64,000 bases of DNA from DASSUW01 sp963740605 (lineage in GTDB: Bacteria > Actinomycetota > Thermoleophilia > Solirubrobacterales > Solirubrobacteraceae): positions 121,975 through 185,974 of the forward strand of contig CAVUFC010000002.1 of the NCBI GenBank assembly GCA_963740605.1. Direction: 5' to 3'. The notes beneath the pieces are model-generated. The model saw only the letters and a program-made list of their open reading frames with translations, was not told the DNA's origin and made no database searches. A program made the translations under genes and the position numbers. Position 1 is the stretch's first letter; each line of letters begins with the position of its first letter. This document shows positions 32,107 to 39,839 of the stretch, piece by piece.

Positions 32107-33571
32107 CTAAGTCCTCCGTTGCTGGGGCGCGCGAAAGCATATGGATGTCGTCGACCGCCGTCGGCCCGAGGACGAGGACCGCCATGTCGTCCCGCAGGCG
32201 GCCTTCCGAGGCGGCGAGCACGGCCGCCTCGACGCGCTCGGCGACCACGTCGGGAGGCAGGCCGCCGGCGGCCGACAGCAGCTCGGTCAGCTCGGCGTGG
32301 CCGAACACCTCGCGGCGGCGGCGCCGGACCTCGGTGACGCCGTCGGTGTAGAGCACGAGCACGTCGCCCGGGGCGAGCTCGATGCTGACGTCGTACAGGT
32401 GCGGCTCGATGTCGGTGCCCAGGAGCGTGCCGAGGCGGCCGACCGGCTCGACGAGGCCATTCGGGTGGACGACCAGCGGCAGCGGATGGCCGCCGCAGGC
32501 GAGGTCGACGCGCATCTTGCCGTCGCCGAGGCGCAGGTGGGCGTGGGCGACCGTGCAGAAGCGGCCGTCGGCCCGCTCGCGCAGCGCCTTGTGCAGGAGC
32601 GCGAGCACGCCGCTGGGCCTGGCCTCGTAGGTCGCGCCGGCGCGCAGCGTGTGGCGGGCGAGCGCGGTCACCGCGGCCGCGTCCGGCCCCTTGCCCTGGA
32701 CGTCGCCGATCAGCGCCGCGTAGGCGCCGCCACCGGCCTCGTAGAGGTCGTAGAAGTCGCCGCCGAGCTCGACGCCCTCGCCGGCGGGCCGGAACCGCAC
32801 GGCCGCCGACAGGCCCGGCACGATGGGCAGCGCGCCCGGGCGCAGCGACCGCTGCAATGTCTGGGCGATCGTGCGCTCGCGCTCGTACAGCTGGGCGTTG
32901 GAGATCGCGATCGAGGCGAGCTGCGCGAGCTGGGTGAGGATCGTGTCGTCGCGCGCCGTGAACTCGCGGTCGCGGCGATCGACGATCTCCAGCATGCCGA
33001 GCTCGCTGCCGCGCGCGGTCAGGCGCACCGACAGCCGCGCCGGCTGCGCCTGGCCGTCGGACAGCCGTGGCGGCGACGTCGCGGTCAGCGGCCGCAGCCG
33101 TGGGTCGGGCGCGTCGATCGCCACCGTCGCCCGGTCGCCGCCGAGCAGCGTGCGGGCGGCGTCAGCGGTCAGCTGGAGGATCTCCTCGACGGTCAGCGAC
33201 GAGTTGAGCGCGATCGAGACGTCGGCCAGCGCCCGCAGCTGCTCGACGTGCTCGTGCTCGATGCGGGCGACCTCGCGCACCTCGCTGTAGCCGCGATGCA
33301 CGCTCTCGAACATCGACAGGCTCTCGCGCAGGAAATTGGCGGACGCCTGGAGCGTCTCCTCCGGCGGACTGCCGGTTCCGAGCGCCGCGCGCACCGCCGC
33401 ATGGTGCGCCTCGGCGAGGTCGAGCACGCTCATGTGAGCCGCCACCGCCTGACGCCCGAGGTCGTACGCGGCGTCCAGCTCGCGTTCGCTGCCGTCCGTC
33501 AGGTAGGCGGCGAACGCACTCGCATACAGCGCCGGGAGATCCGGCGCACCGCTCGAGCCAGCCTCCGACAC
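32099..33571 (-). CDS. rsbU: RsbU-like PP2C phosphatase with GAF domain
   Basis: 490 residues. Residues 1-85 form an RsbU-type N-terminal helical domain (LPALYASAFAAYLTDGSERE, MSVLDLAEAHHAAVRAALG). A GAF domain spans about 120-245 (SSLTVEEILQLTADAARTLL, DDTILTQLAQLASIAISNAQ). The SpoIIE phosphatase follows, with GVELGGDFYDLYE, ALIGDVQGKGPDAAAVTAL, VLVLYTDGVTEVRRR and GRLRDDMAVLVLG supplying the metal ligands. The N-terminal domain should receive RsbT. It is the first gene of the operon, starting at a GTG 7 bases behind TAGGCT. Confidence 0.92.
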   Translation of the reverse strand: MSEAGSSGAPDLPALYASAFAAYLTDGSERELDAAYDLGRQAVAAHMSVLDLAEAHHAAVRAALGTGSPPEETLQASANFLRESLSMFESVHRGYSEVREVARIEHEHVEQLRALADVSIALNSSLTVEEILQLTADAARTLLGGDRATVAIDAPDPRLRPLTATSPPRLSDGQAQPARLSVRLTARGSELGMLEIVDRRDREFTARDDTILTQLAQLASIAISNAQLYERERTIAQTLQRSLRPGALPIVPGLSAAVRFRPAGEGVELGGDFYDLYEAGGGAYAALIGDVQGKGPDAAAVTALARHTLRAGATYEARPSGVLALLHKALRERADGRFCTVAHAHLRLGDGKMRVDLACGGHPLPLVVHPNGLVEPVGRLGTLLGTDIEPHLYDVSIELAPGDVLVLYTDGVTEVRRRRREVFGHAELTELLSAAGGLPPDVVAERVEAAVLAASEGRLRDDMAVLVLGPTAVDDIHMLSRAPATEDLDG

Positions 33572-33578
33572 GGCCGAA

Positions 33579-33584
33579 AGCCTA
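33579..33584 (-). promoter_or_regulatory. -10 element of the rsb operon, leaderless
   Basis: On the minus strand TAGGCT ends 7 bases before the GTG at 33571. No ribosome-binding site lies between. Confidence 0.45.
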
Positions 33585-33596
33585 CGGGGTGCCGCG

Positions 33597-33836
33597 CTAA
33601 TGGTGCGAGTGTTCCAGCGGGAGAGCGTCGATGTCGCGGCGCACGTCCCGAATCCAGCGGATCGTCGTCGCGAGGAAGATGATCGCCCCGAAGCCCACGA
33701 GCCACCACGAGAGCGTCAGCGACACGATCGTCAATGCGAGGGCCGCGGCGTTGATCAGCGGCAGCGCGCTCGGCTCCGGCATGTGGACGTGCTCGCCGGC
33801 CGGCGGGACGGTGCCGTATTCCTCGGTCTCGCTCAT
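33597..33836 (-). CDS. Small two-helix membrane protein, oxidase-subunit-IV-like
   Basis: 79 residues. The N-terminus has EHVHMPEPSALPLINAAALA, where the H-x-P-x-P-S-x-x-P-L pattern recalls the N-termini of actinobacterial oxidase subunits. Two hydrophobic segments (LPLINAAALALTIVSLTLSW and VGFGAIIFLATTIRW) are followed by a His-rich tail (LEHSHH). Being 0.7 kb from the caa3 operon, a small oxidase subunit is a reasonable guess but not proved. It overlaps the 37-residue upstream frame by four bases. Confidence 0.6.
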   Translation of the reverse strand: MSETEEYGTVPPAGEHVHMPEPSALPLINAAALALTIVSLTLSWWLVGFGAIIFLATTIRWIRDVRRDIDALPLEHSHH

Positions 33837-33946
33837 ACCCCGTCGTAGGCCAGGGCGGCGACGAAGGTGAGGGCGAACATCAGCAGGCAGATGACCCCAA
33901 CGATCAGCGCGAGACGGATGTTCCGGCGCGCGAGGCGACGATCCAT
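33833..33946 (-). CDS. 37-residue single-span membrane peptide
   Basis: Reads MDRRLARRNIRLALIVGVIC then LLMFALTFVAALAYDGV: a basic start and one membrane helix, the form of small oxidase or assembly subunits. Support comes from an ATGA overlap with the next gene and a TAGACT element 8 bases before its ATG (leaderless). Function unknown. Confidence 0.55.
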   Translation of the reverse strand: MDRRLARRNIRLALIVGVICLLMFALTFVAALAYDGV

Positions 33947-33954
33947 GGCGGCGG

Positions 33955-33960
33955 AGTCTA
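33955..33960 (-). promoter_or_regulatory. -10 element of a leaderless promoter
   Basis: On the minus strand TAGACT ends 8 bases before the ATG at 33946. Confidence 0.42.
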
Positions 33961-34045
33961 AACGGCGAACGCGCAGGAACGTCGCACCGCCACGTTTTTG
34001 CCGCAACGTGTGATCCATCGAGGGTCTACGCGCCGTAGAAAGTAC

Positions 34046-34444
34046 GTGCCGACTCAACGACCCAGCACCGTCCGTCTGCGCGCCAGCCTCCTCGAGGAAG
34101 CGAATGCGATCGTCGCGCATGAGTACGCCTCGGAGCTCTCGCTGGACGACATCGCGCGCCGTGTCGCGTCTTCCCGACGCCAGTTGCAGCGCGCCTACGC
34201 CGAGATCGGCGGGACCACGTTCCGCGATCACCTCACGCGCGTCCGCATGGACCGCGCGGCTGAGATGCTGGCCTCCCAGACCCTGACCGTGCGTGAGGTC
34301 GCGCACCGCGTGGGCTATCGGCAGCCGGCGCAGTTCGCCAAGGCGTTCCGCCGCCACCGCGGCGTGGCGCCCTCGGACTTCCGGGCGACCGCCGGACCCA
34401 ACACGATCACGCACGCACAGCTGGACACGCGGGCAGCCGCCTGA
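34046..34444 (+). CDS. AraC-family transcription regulator, DNA-binding domain only
   Basis: About 132 residues from GTG at 34046 (the frame opens at a TTG at 33998). It consists of two helix-turn-helix units: LSLDDIARRVASSRRQLQRA and LTVREVAHRVGYRQPAQFAK, ending FRRHRGVAPSDFRATAG, the standard AraC tail. There is no ligand-binding domain, so activity would depend on expression level or a partner. It precedes the caa3 oxidase operon by 60 bases on the same strand and may regulate it. Confidence 0.85.
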   Translation: MPTQRPSTVRLRASLLEEANAIVAHEYASELSLDDIARRVASSRRQLQRAYAEIGGTTFRDHLTRVRMDRAAEMLASQTLTVREVAHRVGYRQPAQFAKAFRRHRGVAPSDFRATAGPNTITHAQLDTRAAA

Positions 34445-34507
34445 CGGCCTCCGGCACCTCTGTCGCTCCTCTCCCGTAGGATGCCGCGTCCATGGGCGAG
34501 GAGAGCC

Positions 34508-35575
34508 ATGAGCGCTGAAGAACCGTCTGCGCGGGAGGGTCGGGCTGCGGTGAGGCAGATGCTCCTGATCGGGGCGATCGTGTCTGCCATCGGCATCGCC
34601 GTCGCCCTGTGGATCGACTGGTTCCCGGTCCAGGCCTCCACGCAGGGCAAGAAGATCGACACGCTGTGGGACGTCCTGCTGATCGCGTCGGTGCCCGTCT
34701 TCGTGCTCGTGGAGACGATCGTCGTCTACAGCGCGATCAAGTTCCGGATGCGCCCCGGCGAGGAGCTCAAGGACGGCCCGCCGATCCACGGCAACACACG
34801 GCTGGAGATCATCTGGACGGCGATCCCGGCGATCCTGCTCGTCGCCCTCTGCACGTACGCCTACGTCGTGCTGACCGACATCGAGAAGGCCCCCGCGGCC
34901 GAGGCGATGAACGTGCGCGTCGTCGGTCAGCAGTTCACGTGGACCTTCTACTACAAGGGCGAGGACGGCAAGGAGATCGCCTCGCCGCGCCTGTACCTGC
35001 CGGCCAACCAGCCCGTCTACTTCACGGTCCAGTCCAGGGACGTGATCCACGACTTCTGGGTCCCGGCCTTCCGCGTGAAGATCGACGCGGTGCCGGGCAT
35101 CGACACGCACCTGCGGGTCACCACCAACAACAAGCTCGGCGAGTACCCGGTGGTGTGCGCCGAGCTGTGCGGGCTCGGCCACTCGACGATGCGCCAGAGC
35201 GCCTACGTAATGTCGAAGGCCGACTTCGACAAGAAGTTCGCGGAGCTGCAGCAGGGAGCCGGCAAGCCGGCCGGCGGCGGTGGCGGCGGCGGCGAGGAGA
35301 CCGACGGCAAGACGCTCTTCACGCAGGCCGCCCAGCCGGCGTGCGCGTCCTGTCACACGCTCAAGGACGCAGGGTCCACCGGCACCACAGGGCCGAACCT
35401 CGACGAGGCGATCCCGAAGCTCGACGATGCGTTCATCAAGCAGTCGATCCAGGATCCGGACGCCAAGATCACCGCGGGCTACCCGGCGGGGATCATGCCG
35501 CGCTACGGTGAAACACTGTCCGACGCGCAGGTGGACGCGCTGGTGAAGTACTTGAAGGAGGTGGCAGGCAAGTGA
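34508..35575 (+). CDS. ctaC: Cytochrome c oxidase subunit II with fused cytochrome c (caa3)
   Basis: 355 residues. Two membrane helices (MLLIGAIVSAIGIAVALWID, VLLIASVPVFVLVETIVVYS) plus a third near 110 lead to the CuA domain: DVIHDFWVPAFRVKIDAVPG (His) and CAELCGLGHSTM (Cys, Glu, Cys, His, Met). After a Gly-rich linker (about 258-270) a class I cytochrome c domain has PACASCHTLKDAG (CxxCH) and GIMPRYGETLS (Met ligand). Such fusions define caa3 oxidases, which take electrons without a separate soluble cytochrome. A GAGGAG site precedes the ATG; TAGGAT at 34477-34482 may be the -10. Confidence 0.95.
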   Translation: MSAEEPSAREGRAAVRQMLLIGAIVSAIGIAVALWIDWFPVQASTQGKKIDTLWDVLLIASVPVFVLVETIVVYSAIKFRMRPGEELKDGPPIHGNTRLEIIWTAIPAILLVALCTYAYVVLTDIEKAPAAEAMNVRVVGQQFTWTFYYKGEDGKEIASPRLYLPANQPVYFTVQSRDVIHDFWVPAFRVKIDAVPGIDTHLRVTTNNKLGEYPVVCAELCGLGHSTMRQSAYVMSKADFDKKFAELQQGAGKPAGGGGGGGEETDGKTLFTQAAQPACASCHTLKDAGSTGTTGPNLDEAIPKLDDAFIKQSIQDPDAKITAGYPAGIMPRYGETLSDAQVDALVKYLKEVAGK

Positions 35576-37494
35576 GCAGGGTCCGAGCACCGGGTCTGAT
35601 TCGCGGCGGCGTGTTCTTCGTGATCGGGGTGCTGTTCGCGGCCGCCCTCGTCCTGCTGGTCCGCGACCTGTACGGCTTCGAGAGCTTCGACGGGGGCCTC
35701 ACGACCAAGGCCCAGAACGGGATCCTGCTCGTGTCGCTGTTCTCCGGCTCGCTGTTCTTCCTGGTCGGAATCGGTGCCTTCGACTACTGGTTCTATTACT
35801 TCTCGGGCAAGCCGACCCGGCCCGAGGACCACTCGAGCCACGGCGCCTACTCGTGGCGCGACTACTTCCGCGTCAACACCGATCACAAGGTGATCGGGAT
35901 CCAGTACGTCGTCACGTCGTTCTTCTTCATGCTGATCGGCGGTCTGCTCGCGATGGTCGTGCGCGCCGAGCTCGCCGCACCGGGCAGGCAGTTCGTGGAC
36001 TCGGACGCCTACAACGGGCTATTCAGCGTCCACGCGTCGCTGATGATCTTCCTGTTCATCATCCCGGTGTTCGCCGGGCTGGCGAACTTCGTCCTGCCGC
36101 TGATGATCGGCGCGCCGGACATGGCGTTCCCGCGGCTGAATGCGCTGTCGTACTGGATGCTGCCGATCGCCGGCACCATGATGGTCGCGTCGTTCCTGGC
36201 TCCGGGCGGTTCGTTCGCGACGGGCTGGACGGCCTACGCGCCGTTATCCACCGACGTGCCGATAGGCCAGATGTTCTTCACGATCGGGGTACAGTTCGCG
36301 GGCGCCTCATCGATCGCCACGGCGCTGAACTTCCTCGTGACGATCATCACGATGCGTGCGCCCGGCATGTCGTTCTGGCGCATGCCGTTGCTCGTGTGGG
36401 CGAACTTCTCGACGTCGCTGCTGGTCGTCATCGCCACGCCGTTCATCGCGGCGTCGCAGTTCTTCGTCCTGCTCGACTACGCGCTCGGCTTCAACTTCTT
36501 CAACTGGTGGAAGTTCGGGGACGTGCTGATGTACCAGCACGTCTTCTGGTTCTACTCCCACCCGGCCGTCTACATCATGATGCTGCCGGGCTTCGGGATC
36601 ATCTCCGAGGTCATCTCCGTGAAGGCGCGCAAGCCGATCTTCGGCTACCGGATGATGGCGTTCTCGCTGCTCGCCATCGTGCTGCTCGGCTTCACCGTGT
36701 GGGCGCACCACATGTTCGTGTCCGGCATGCAGAGCTGGATCCGGATCCCGATGATGGTCACGACGGCGATCATCGCCGTCCCGACCGGAATCAAGATCTT
36801 CTCGTGGCTGGCGACGCTGTGGCGCGGCGTGATCCATCTCGACACGCCGATGCTGTTCGCGCTCGGCTTCCTGACGATGTTCACGCTCGGCGGGATCTCG
36901 GGCGTGATGCTCGCGATGGTCCCGCTGACGATCCACGTGAGCGACACCTACTTCATCGTCGCCCACATCCACTACGTCCTCTTCGGCGGCTCGCTGTTCA
37001 CGATCTACGCGGGCGTCTACTACTGGTTCCCGAAGATGACGGGCCGGATGTTCGACGAGGGCATGGGGAAGCTCCACTTCTGGCTCACCTTCGTCGCGTT
37101 CAACGCGACCTTTGCTCCGATGCACCTGATCGGCGTCCAGGGCATGCCGCGCCGCGTGGCCGACTATCCCGAGCAGTTCGCGGGCTGGAACCTCTTCATC
37201 TCGCTGTCCTCGTTCGTGCTCGGCCTGTCGACGCTGATCTTCGTCTACAACATGGTGGCGTCGTGGCGCGGCGGAGCGCGCGCCCCGGCCAACCCGTGGC
37301 GTGGCCTCACGCTCGAATGGCAGGTCTCCTCGCCGCCGCCGGTCTTCAACTTCGATCGCGTGCCGACCGTCGTCGGTGGCCCATACGAGTACGGCGTCCC
37401 CGGCGCCGTCCACGGCATCTTCCAGCCGCCCGCGGTCGCGCGCGAGAAACAGCCAGCCGGGTCGCCGGCTGAAACGAGGGAGAACGAGTCGTGA
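35572..37494 (+). CDS. ctaD: Cytochrome c oxidase subunit I, A2-type
   Basis: 640 residues, longer than the first ctaD because of two extra N-terminal helices (GVFFVIGVLFAAALVLLVRD, LFSGSLFFLVGIGAFDYWFY). Metal ligands are intact: HASLMIFLFIIPVFAGLANF, YSHPAVYIMMLPGFG, VWAHHMFVSG and DTYFIVAHIHYVLFG. The D-channel Glu of HPEVY is replaced (HPAVY), and the preceding Tyr-Ser pair (FYSHP) takes its place, the mark of A2-type oxidases such as caa3. The GTG overlaps the ctaC stop (GTGA). Confidence 0.96.
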   Translation: MSRVRAPGLIRGGVFFVIGVLFAAALVLLVRDLYGFESFDGGLTTKAQNGILLVSLFSGSLFFLVGIGAFDYWFYYFSGKPTRPEDHSSHGAYSWRDYFRVNTDHKVIGIQYVVTSFFFMLIGGLLAMVVRAELAAPGRQFVDSDAYNGLFSVHASLMIFLFIIPVFAGLANFVLPLMIGAPDMAFPRLNALSYWMLPIAGTMMVASFLAPGGSFATGWTAYAPLSTDVPIGQMFFTIGVQFAGASSIATALNFLVTIITMRAPGMSFWRMPLLVWANFSTSLLVVIATPFIAASQFFVLLDYALGFNFFNWWKFGDVLMYQHVFWFYSHPAVYIMMLPGFGIISEVISVKARKPIFGYRMMAFSLLAIVLLGFTVWAHHMFVSGMQSWIRIPMMVTTAIIAVPTGIKIFSWLATLWRGVIHLDTPMLFALGFLTMFTLGGISGVMLAMVPLTIHVSDTYFIVAHIHYVLFGGSLFTIYAGVYYWFPKMTGRMFDEGMGKLHFWLTFVAFNATFAPMHLIGVQGMPRRVADYPEQFAGWNLFISLSSFVLGLSTLIFVYNMVASWRGGARAPANPWRGLTLEWQVSSPPPVFNFDRVPTVVGGPYEYGVPGAVHGIFQPPAVAREKQPAGSPAETRENES

Positions 37495-38312
37495 CGAAGA
37501 TCCTGGTGCTGGCCAACGAGACGATCGGTGGCCGGAGCCTCATCGAGAAGGTCCAGGAGCGGCACGGCCCCGACGTCGAGTACTTCGTCGTGGTGCCGCG
37601 CGCCCGGCCGCGGCGCGGGAACGTCGTCTACGACGAGGCCGTGCGCGACATGGCGCAGGTACGCGTGGACCTGATGAAGGCCTTCATGCGCGACAACGGC
37701 ATCAAGGGCAGCGGCGAGGTCGGCGACCCCGACCCGTTCCTGGCAGCGACCGACGCGGTGGCCGCCGAGGGCATCGACGAGATCCTCGTCTCCACGCTGC
37801 CCGCCGAGACGTCGGGCTGGCTCAAGCGCGACCTGCCCGAGCGGCTGCGCGAGTCGACCGGCCTGCCGGTCGAGCACGTGGTGTCGGACGTCATCGGCGA
37901 AGGCCTGCCGTTCGACGTGACGCTCGTGGCGGCGAACGTCACGGTCGCGTCCGAGGAGCTCCACAGCCGGCTCAAGCAGCTGGCCGACGACAGCCCGCAC
38001 CGCTTCATCGTCGTCATCCCGCAGGATCACGCCCTCGGGACCGCGGTCGCCGATGCGCGCGAGCGGCTCAAGCAGCTCCTCGACTCGCTGCGGTCCGAGG
38101 GGATCGTGGCCGCCGGCATGATCGGCGACCCTGACCCGTACACGGCGATCATGAACGCCGTCGACTACTTCTACATCTCGGAGATCGTGATCTCGACGCT
38201 GCCCGAGGCGAGCTCGAAGTGGGTCGCCGACAAGCTCGTCGACCGCGTCGCGAGCGCGTCGAACAAGCCGGTCGAGCACATCGAGTCCGGTGTGGGGGCA
38301 GGAGCCGCCTGA
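37491..38312 (+). CDS. Tandem universal-stress-like protein inside the caa3 operon
   Basis: 273 residues made of two similar halves. Each starts with a strand such as KILVLANETIGGRSL or RFIVVIPQDHALGT, contains GDPDP(F/Y)xA (GDPDPFLAATDAVAAEGIDE; GDPDPYTAIMNAVDYFYISE), then EI(L/V)(V/I)STLPExS and ends PVEHxxS. The alpha/beta pattern with STLP resembles USP/HUP-fold proteins, without the classical GxxGxxxxG ATP loop. Its GTG overlaps the ctaD stop and its stop overlaps the ctaE start, so it is translated with the oxidase. A role in oxidase assembly or regulation is inference from position. Confidence 0.7.
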   Translation: MTKILVLANETIGGRSLIEKVQERHGPDVEYFVVVPRARPRRGNVVYDEAVRDMAQVRVDLMKAFMRDNGIKGSGEVGDPDPFLAATDAVAAEGIDEILVSTLPAETSGWLKRDLPERLRESTGLPVEHVVSDVIGEGLPFDVTLVAANVTVASEELHSRLKQLADDSPHRFIVVIPQDHALGTAVADARERLKQLLDSLRSEGIVAAGMIGDPDPYTAIMNAVDYFYISEIVISTLPEASSKWVADKLVDRVASASNKPVEHIESGVGAGAA

Positions 38313-38920
38313 TGGAGGCCGCTGCCCTGGAGCACGGGCACCACGAGCATCACGGACCGCCCGAGGCCCACCGCTCCTCGCGGGTCGACCACCGGACGCT
38401 GGGGATGCTGCTTTTCATCATCTCGGAGATCATGGTCTTCGGGGCCTTCTTCACGGCCTACTTCTTCATCCGGGTCGTGGGCGCGGCGCCGTGGCCGGCG
38501 ACCGGGACCGAGCTGCCGAAGCTGATCGCCGGCATCAACACGCTGGTGCTGGTGTCGTCGTCGTTCACGATGCACTGGGCGCTCGAGAGCGTCAAGTCCG
38601 ACAACCGGCTCGGGCTCAAGGCCGCGATGGTGTCGACGTTCGGGCTCGGCGCGACGTTCCTGTTCGTGCAGATCAACGAGTACGTGCACATCGGCTTCTC
38701 GCCGCAGGACAGCGCCCAGGGCACGATCTTCTACGGGCTCACCGGCCTGCACGGCGCGCACGTCTTCATCGGCCTCACGCTGCTCGCGATGGTCACGATC
38801 CGCGCGTTCCGCGGGCATTTCTCGTCCGAAGAGCACCACGGCGTCGAAGTGCCGGGCATCTACTGGCACTTCGTCGACGTCATGTGGATCGTCGTCTACA
38901 CGACCGTCTACATCCTGTGA
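38312..38920 (+). CDS. ctaE: Cytochrome c oxidase subunit III
   Basis: 202 residues, five membrane helices. Family features: LGMLLFIISEIMVFGAFFTA (conserved Glu of helix III), INTLVLVSSSFTMHWALES, NEYVHIGFSPQDSAQGTIFY, GLHGAHVFIGL and the C-terminal PGIYWHFVDVMWIVVYTTVY. A His-rich N-terminus (EHGHHEHHGPPEAH) is unusual. This is the only subunit III gene in the window and may serve both oxidases. Start and stop overlap the neighbours (TGATG; GTGA). Confidence 0.95.
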   Translation: MEAAALEHGHHEHHGPPEAHRSSRVDHRTLGMLLFIISEIMVFGAFFTAYFFIRVVGAAPWPATGTELPKLIAGINTLVLVSSSFTMHWALESVKSDNRLGLKAAMVSTFGLGATFLFVQINEYVHIGFSPQDSAQGTIFYGLTGLHGAHVFIGLTLLAMVTIRAFRGHFSSEEHHGVEVPGIYWHFVDVMWIVVYTTVYIL

Positions 38921-39027
38921 TCAACCCGCTGCGCTCCGAGCGCGAGGCGTTCCGCGTCCTGCTGTACGCCATCGGAGTCGCTGCCGTCGTCATCCTGCTG
39001 GCGCTCCTCATCCAGGCGCTCTTCTAG
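38917..39027 (+). CDS. 36-residue membrane peptide at the end of the caa3 operon
   Basis: GTG start overlapping the ctaE stop by four bases. It reads MINPLRSEREAFRVLLYAIG followed by a hydrophobic helix (VAAVVILLALLIQALF). One membrane span and tight coupling suggest a small oxidase subunit. No family is named with confidence. Confidence 0.6.
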   Translation: MINPLRSEREAFRVLLYAIGVAAVVILLALLIQALF

Positions 39028-39073
39028 AACGCCACACCACAAGGGCACGCCGCGACGAGGCGCGAGGCGCTGC

Positions 39074-39823
39074 TCACTTCACCGTGAGCTTGCCCTCCAT
39101 GCCGCCCTCGCGGTGGCCGGGCACCGAGCAGTAGAACGTGTACTCGCCGGGCTTGAGGTCGACCTGGACCTCCGACGTGCCGCCGTTCTTGACGACCTGG
39201 CCCTTCTCGTCGACCCCGTTGCCCTCGATCGAGATGTCGTGGTCGATCGATGCCTTGTTCTGCGACTTGATCGTCACCTGGCCGGGCTTGGCCGTGGCGT
39301 TGGCGAACGTGTAGGCGAGCGCGCCCGACGGATCGGCCGGGATGTCGAGCTCGCCGTTCTTCTCGGTCGCCGTGCCCTTGGCCTGGCCGCCGCCGACCTG
39401 GGCGAGCGCGCCGGTGTCCTTGCCCTGCTGGGCGGCCGCCGAGGCCACGTACGCGGCAACGTCCCGGGCGTCCTCGCCGGTGACGAGCTTGGCCGGCATC
39501 AGCGGCAGCTCCTTGCCGGTCACCGGGTCGTGCTGCGGGAGGATTGCCGGCTGGAGGATCTGGCGGTGCACGAGGCCCTCGAACGTGTCCTGGCCGAAGC
39601 CGTCCTGGCGGGCGCGCTGGAACGCCTCGTCGAGGTTCGGGCCGACGACGCCGGTCGAGTTCGCGCGCGCGAGGACATGGCAGGCGCCGCACTTGGCGAC
39701 GAACTTCTCCTTGCCGTTGACCACGTTCGCGCCCGAGCTGCTCAGCGAGCAGCCCGTCAGGCCCGCCGTGGCGGCGAGCGCTGCGACGAGCGCGATCGGT
39801 ATGCGCACCCCACCTCTCCTCAT
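39074..39823 (-). CDS. Lipoprotein with fused cytochrome c and cupredoxin domains
   Basis: 249 residues. The N-terminus is a lipoprotein signal ending in AGLTGC (lipobox). A cytochrome c domain follows: FVAKCGACHVLARA (CxxCH), GPNLDEAF and LPLMPAKLV (Met ligand). After a Gln/Gly/Lys linker, the C-terminal cupredoxin has SIDHDISIEG (His) and YTFYCSVPGHREGGMEGKLT (Cys-His-Met type 1 copper site). It is probably an extracytoplasmic electron carrier feeding the nearby oxidases, with which it converges. The ATG at 39823 lies 10 bases behind TAGGAT; an AGGAGAGG site would alternatively support a GTG at 39808. Confidence 0.9.
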   Translation of the reverse strand: MRRGGVRIPIALVAALAATAGLTGCSLSSSGANVVNGKEKFVAKCGACHVLARANSTGVVGPNLDEAFQRARQDGFGQDTFEGLVHRQILQPAILPQHDPVTGKELPLMPAKLVTGEDARDVAAYVASAAAQQGKDTGALAQVGGGQAKGTATEKNGELDIPADPSGALAYTFANATAKPGQVTIKSQNKASIDHDISIEGNGVDEKGQVVKNGGTSEVQVDLKPGEYTFYCSVPGHREGGMEGKLTVK

Positions 39824-39833
39824 GGAGCGCGGA

Positions 39834-39839
39834 ATCCTA
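39834..39839 (-). promoter_or_regulatory. -10 element of a leaderless promoter
   Basis: On the minus strand TAGGAT ends 10 bases before the ATG at 39823, inside the last codons of the upstream glycosyltransferase gene. Confidence 0.4.

Noticed and set aside
35250..35320. Gly-codon repeat in the caa3 subunit II as a possible microsatellite
   Set aside because: It encodes the short flexible linker between the CuA and cytochrome c domains, with no fixed repeat period.
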